Under the pieces are notes generated by a model that was not told the origin of the DNA, searched no databases, and saw only the letters and a program-made list of their open reading frames with translations. Below, piece by piece: positions 12,533-13,487 of a stretch of DNA of 13,487 bases (within the stretch, counting starts at the first letter, position 1; each line of letters opens with the position of its first letter). Location: contig JAKSBB010001056.1 in the NCBI GenBank assembly GCA_022361315.1, positions 1 to 13,487 of the forward strand, read 5' to 3'. Made by a program: the position numbers and the translations under genes. The stretch comes from Desulfobacterales bacterium. Lineage in GTDB: Bacteria; Desulfobacterota; Desulfobacteria; Desulfobacterales; Desulfobacteraceae.

Positions 12533-13487
12533 ATGCAGCTTTTTATCGATTTTGAAGAAATGACCCGGGTTCTGGCCCAGGCCGCCTCGGAGAACCGCTA
12601 TCAGCTCTTTGAACATGAAACCTATCAACTGCTTTCCGCACTGGGGTCCGAATCGGTCCCGGAATATCTGCTGTTTGAGCGGACCCACCGCCTGACTTCG
12701 GAACTGCTGGTACCTTTCTTAGGAGAGAAGGTGGTTATTAAGGTGGTGAGTCCCGATGTGGTGCACAAGTCGGATGTCGGGGGGGTAAAGGTGGTGTCCC
12801 GCCAGGCAGGGAAGGTCAGAAGTGAAAGCCGGCGTATGGTGGACACGGTGAGCGACCGGTTCACCCGGTTTCTTGAGGAAAATCCGGACCAGAGTCAGAA
12901 TTCGGATACGGATCAGGATCCGGACCAGAATCTGGCCCATTACCGGGGGCTGTCCGGCAGGGAATTGAGAGAGGCGGTCAATAAACGCATCCGCGGGGTG
13001 CTGATTACCCAGTACCTGCCGCCGGAATCCGATGCCCTGGGCAACGAACTTCTGGTGAGTCTTCGCTGGACCCGTGAATTCGGGATGGTGATCACCGCAG
13101 GGCTGGGCGGAACGGATACGGAACTCTATGCAGAACGTTTCCGTTTAGGGCAGGCCGTCATATCCGCATCCACGGCCGCGGTGACGGGGGATGAATTTTT
13201 TGACCTGTTCCGGAAAACCATTGCCTATGAGAAACTTTCCGGCCAGACCCGGTCCGGGAAGCGTCTGGTGTCGGACGAACAGCTCATGGAATGTTTCGGT
13301 GCATTCATCGCCGTGGGCAATTATTTTTCCCCCATGAATGCCGAGGCCCCTTATGTGATAGAGGAACTGGAGGTGAACCCCTTTGCTCTGGTGGATTACG
13401 AGATGGTGCCCCTGGACGGGCTCTGTAAATTTTCGGAAGCCTTCAGGCCGTCTGTACCCAGGGGGATAGACCGGATCGGCAACCTGC
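12533..13487 (+). CDS. NDP-forming acyl-CoA synthetase-like ATP-grasp protein, 3'-truncated
   Basis: The frame is open from ATG 12533 to the window end (318 complete codons, no stop), with AGGA 8 nt upstream. The visible part is an ATP-grasp domain of the type in the beta part of ADP-forming acetyl-CoA synthetases: LLVPFLGEKVVIKVVSPDVV, then HKSDVGGVKVV with His78, then GVLITQYLPPESDALGNELL, FGMVITAGLGGTDTELY and EELEVNPFALVDYEMVPLDG. The last residues, PRGIDRIGNL, look like the lead-in to a CoA-binding domain (usually NLLxPKSIAVIGAS), so the full protein may be a beta-alpha fusion. The family makes or uses acyl-CoA with ATP formation or consumption in the cytosol. A Asp/Gln/Asn-rich insert at residues 117-133 interrupts the domain. 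A riboswitch-like leader precedes it. Substrate is unknown. Confidence 0.85.
   Translation, partial: MQLFIDFEEMTRVLAQAASENRYQLFEHETYQLLSALGSESVPEYLLFERTHRLTSELLVPFLGEKVVIKVVSPDVVHKSDVGGVKVVSRQAGKVRSESRRMVDTVSDRFTRFLEENPDQSQNSDTDQDPDQNLAHYRGLSGRELREAVNKRIRGVLITQYLPPESDALGNELLVSLRWTREFGMVITAGLGGTDTELYAERFRLGQAVISASTAAVTGDEFFDLFRKTIAYEKLSGQTRSGKRLVSDEQLMECFGAFIAVGNYFSPMNAEAPYVIEELEVNPFALVDYEMVPLDGLCKFSEAFRPSVPRGIDRIGNL
12882..12932 (+). repeat. Short internal repeat coding a Asp/Gln/Asn-rich insert
   Basis: ATCCGGACCAGAGTC (12882-12896) recurs as ATCCGGACCAGAATC (12918-12932) with GGAT-rich DNA between (GGATAC GGATCA GGATCC). The stretch encodes PDQSQN...DQDPDQN inside the ATP-grasp domain and probably arose by slippage or local duplication in a surface loop. 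Confidence 0.7.

Noticed and set aside
1..13487. CRISPR array, tRNA, rRNA, insertion sequence or prophage
   Set aside because: No regularly spaced repeats, cloverleaf, rRNA-like stretch, transposase or terminal inverted repeats were seen.

Overview
The window looks like chromosome of a Desulfobacterota (deltaproteobacterial) bacterium, probably a Desulfobacterales relative. This is inferred from the gene mix (paired SPFH proteins, an ATP-grasp NDP-forming acyl-CoA synthetase, a GAF/PAS kinase, an ApbE flavin transferase), moderately GC-rich coding DNA and AT-rich intergenic DNA. I see no transposase, phage gene, CRISPR array, rRNA or tRNA.

Layout. (1) Positions 1-3236, plus strand: the 3' end of one SPFH/band-7 gene, overlapped by a second SPFH gene with a lipoprotein-like N terminus, then an orphan GAF-PAS histidine kinase. 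(2) 3374-5250: a GNAT acetyltransferase on plus, convergent with a CadC/ZiaR-type ArsR metal sensor and a LysR regulator on minus. (3) 5435-5953: a small exported protein with three copies of a TPLDLLFxG(V/A)-like motif, divergent from the LysR gene and closed by a strong intrinsic terminator. (4) 6024-12279, minus strand, read right to left: apbE, a GT4-type glycosyltransferase, a leucine leader peptide with an attenuator, leuA, and an exported M23 peptidase. (5) 12296-13487, plus strand: a structured, cobalamin-riboswitch-like leader followed by a 3'-truncated acyl-CoA synthetase gene.

The two most interesting elements are non-coding or nearly so. In front of leuA, a 26-codon leader ORF with eight Leu codons (four consecutive) is followed by a terminator hairpin with a nine-U tail, and an 8-nt segment just after the leader stop can pair with the terminator's first arm. 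That is a complete ribosome-mediated attenuation circuit, and it independently supports the leuA call. In front of the acyl-CoA synthetase, a long-range P1 stem closes about 180 nt containing cobalamin-riboswitch-like boxes; a small hairpin then overlaps the ribosome binding site. A B12-type switch on this gene class would be unusual.

The repeat-containing exported protein is the best candidate for a previously undescribed protein family here. All assignments are from reading the sequence; no database searches were run.
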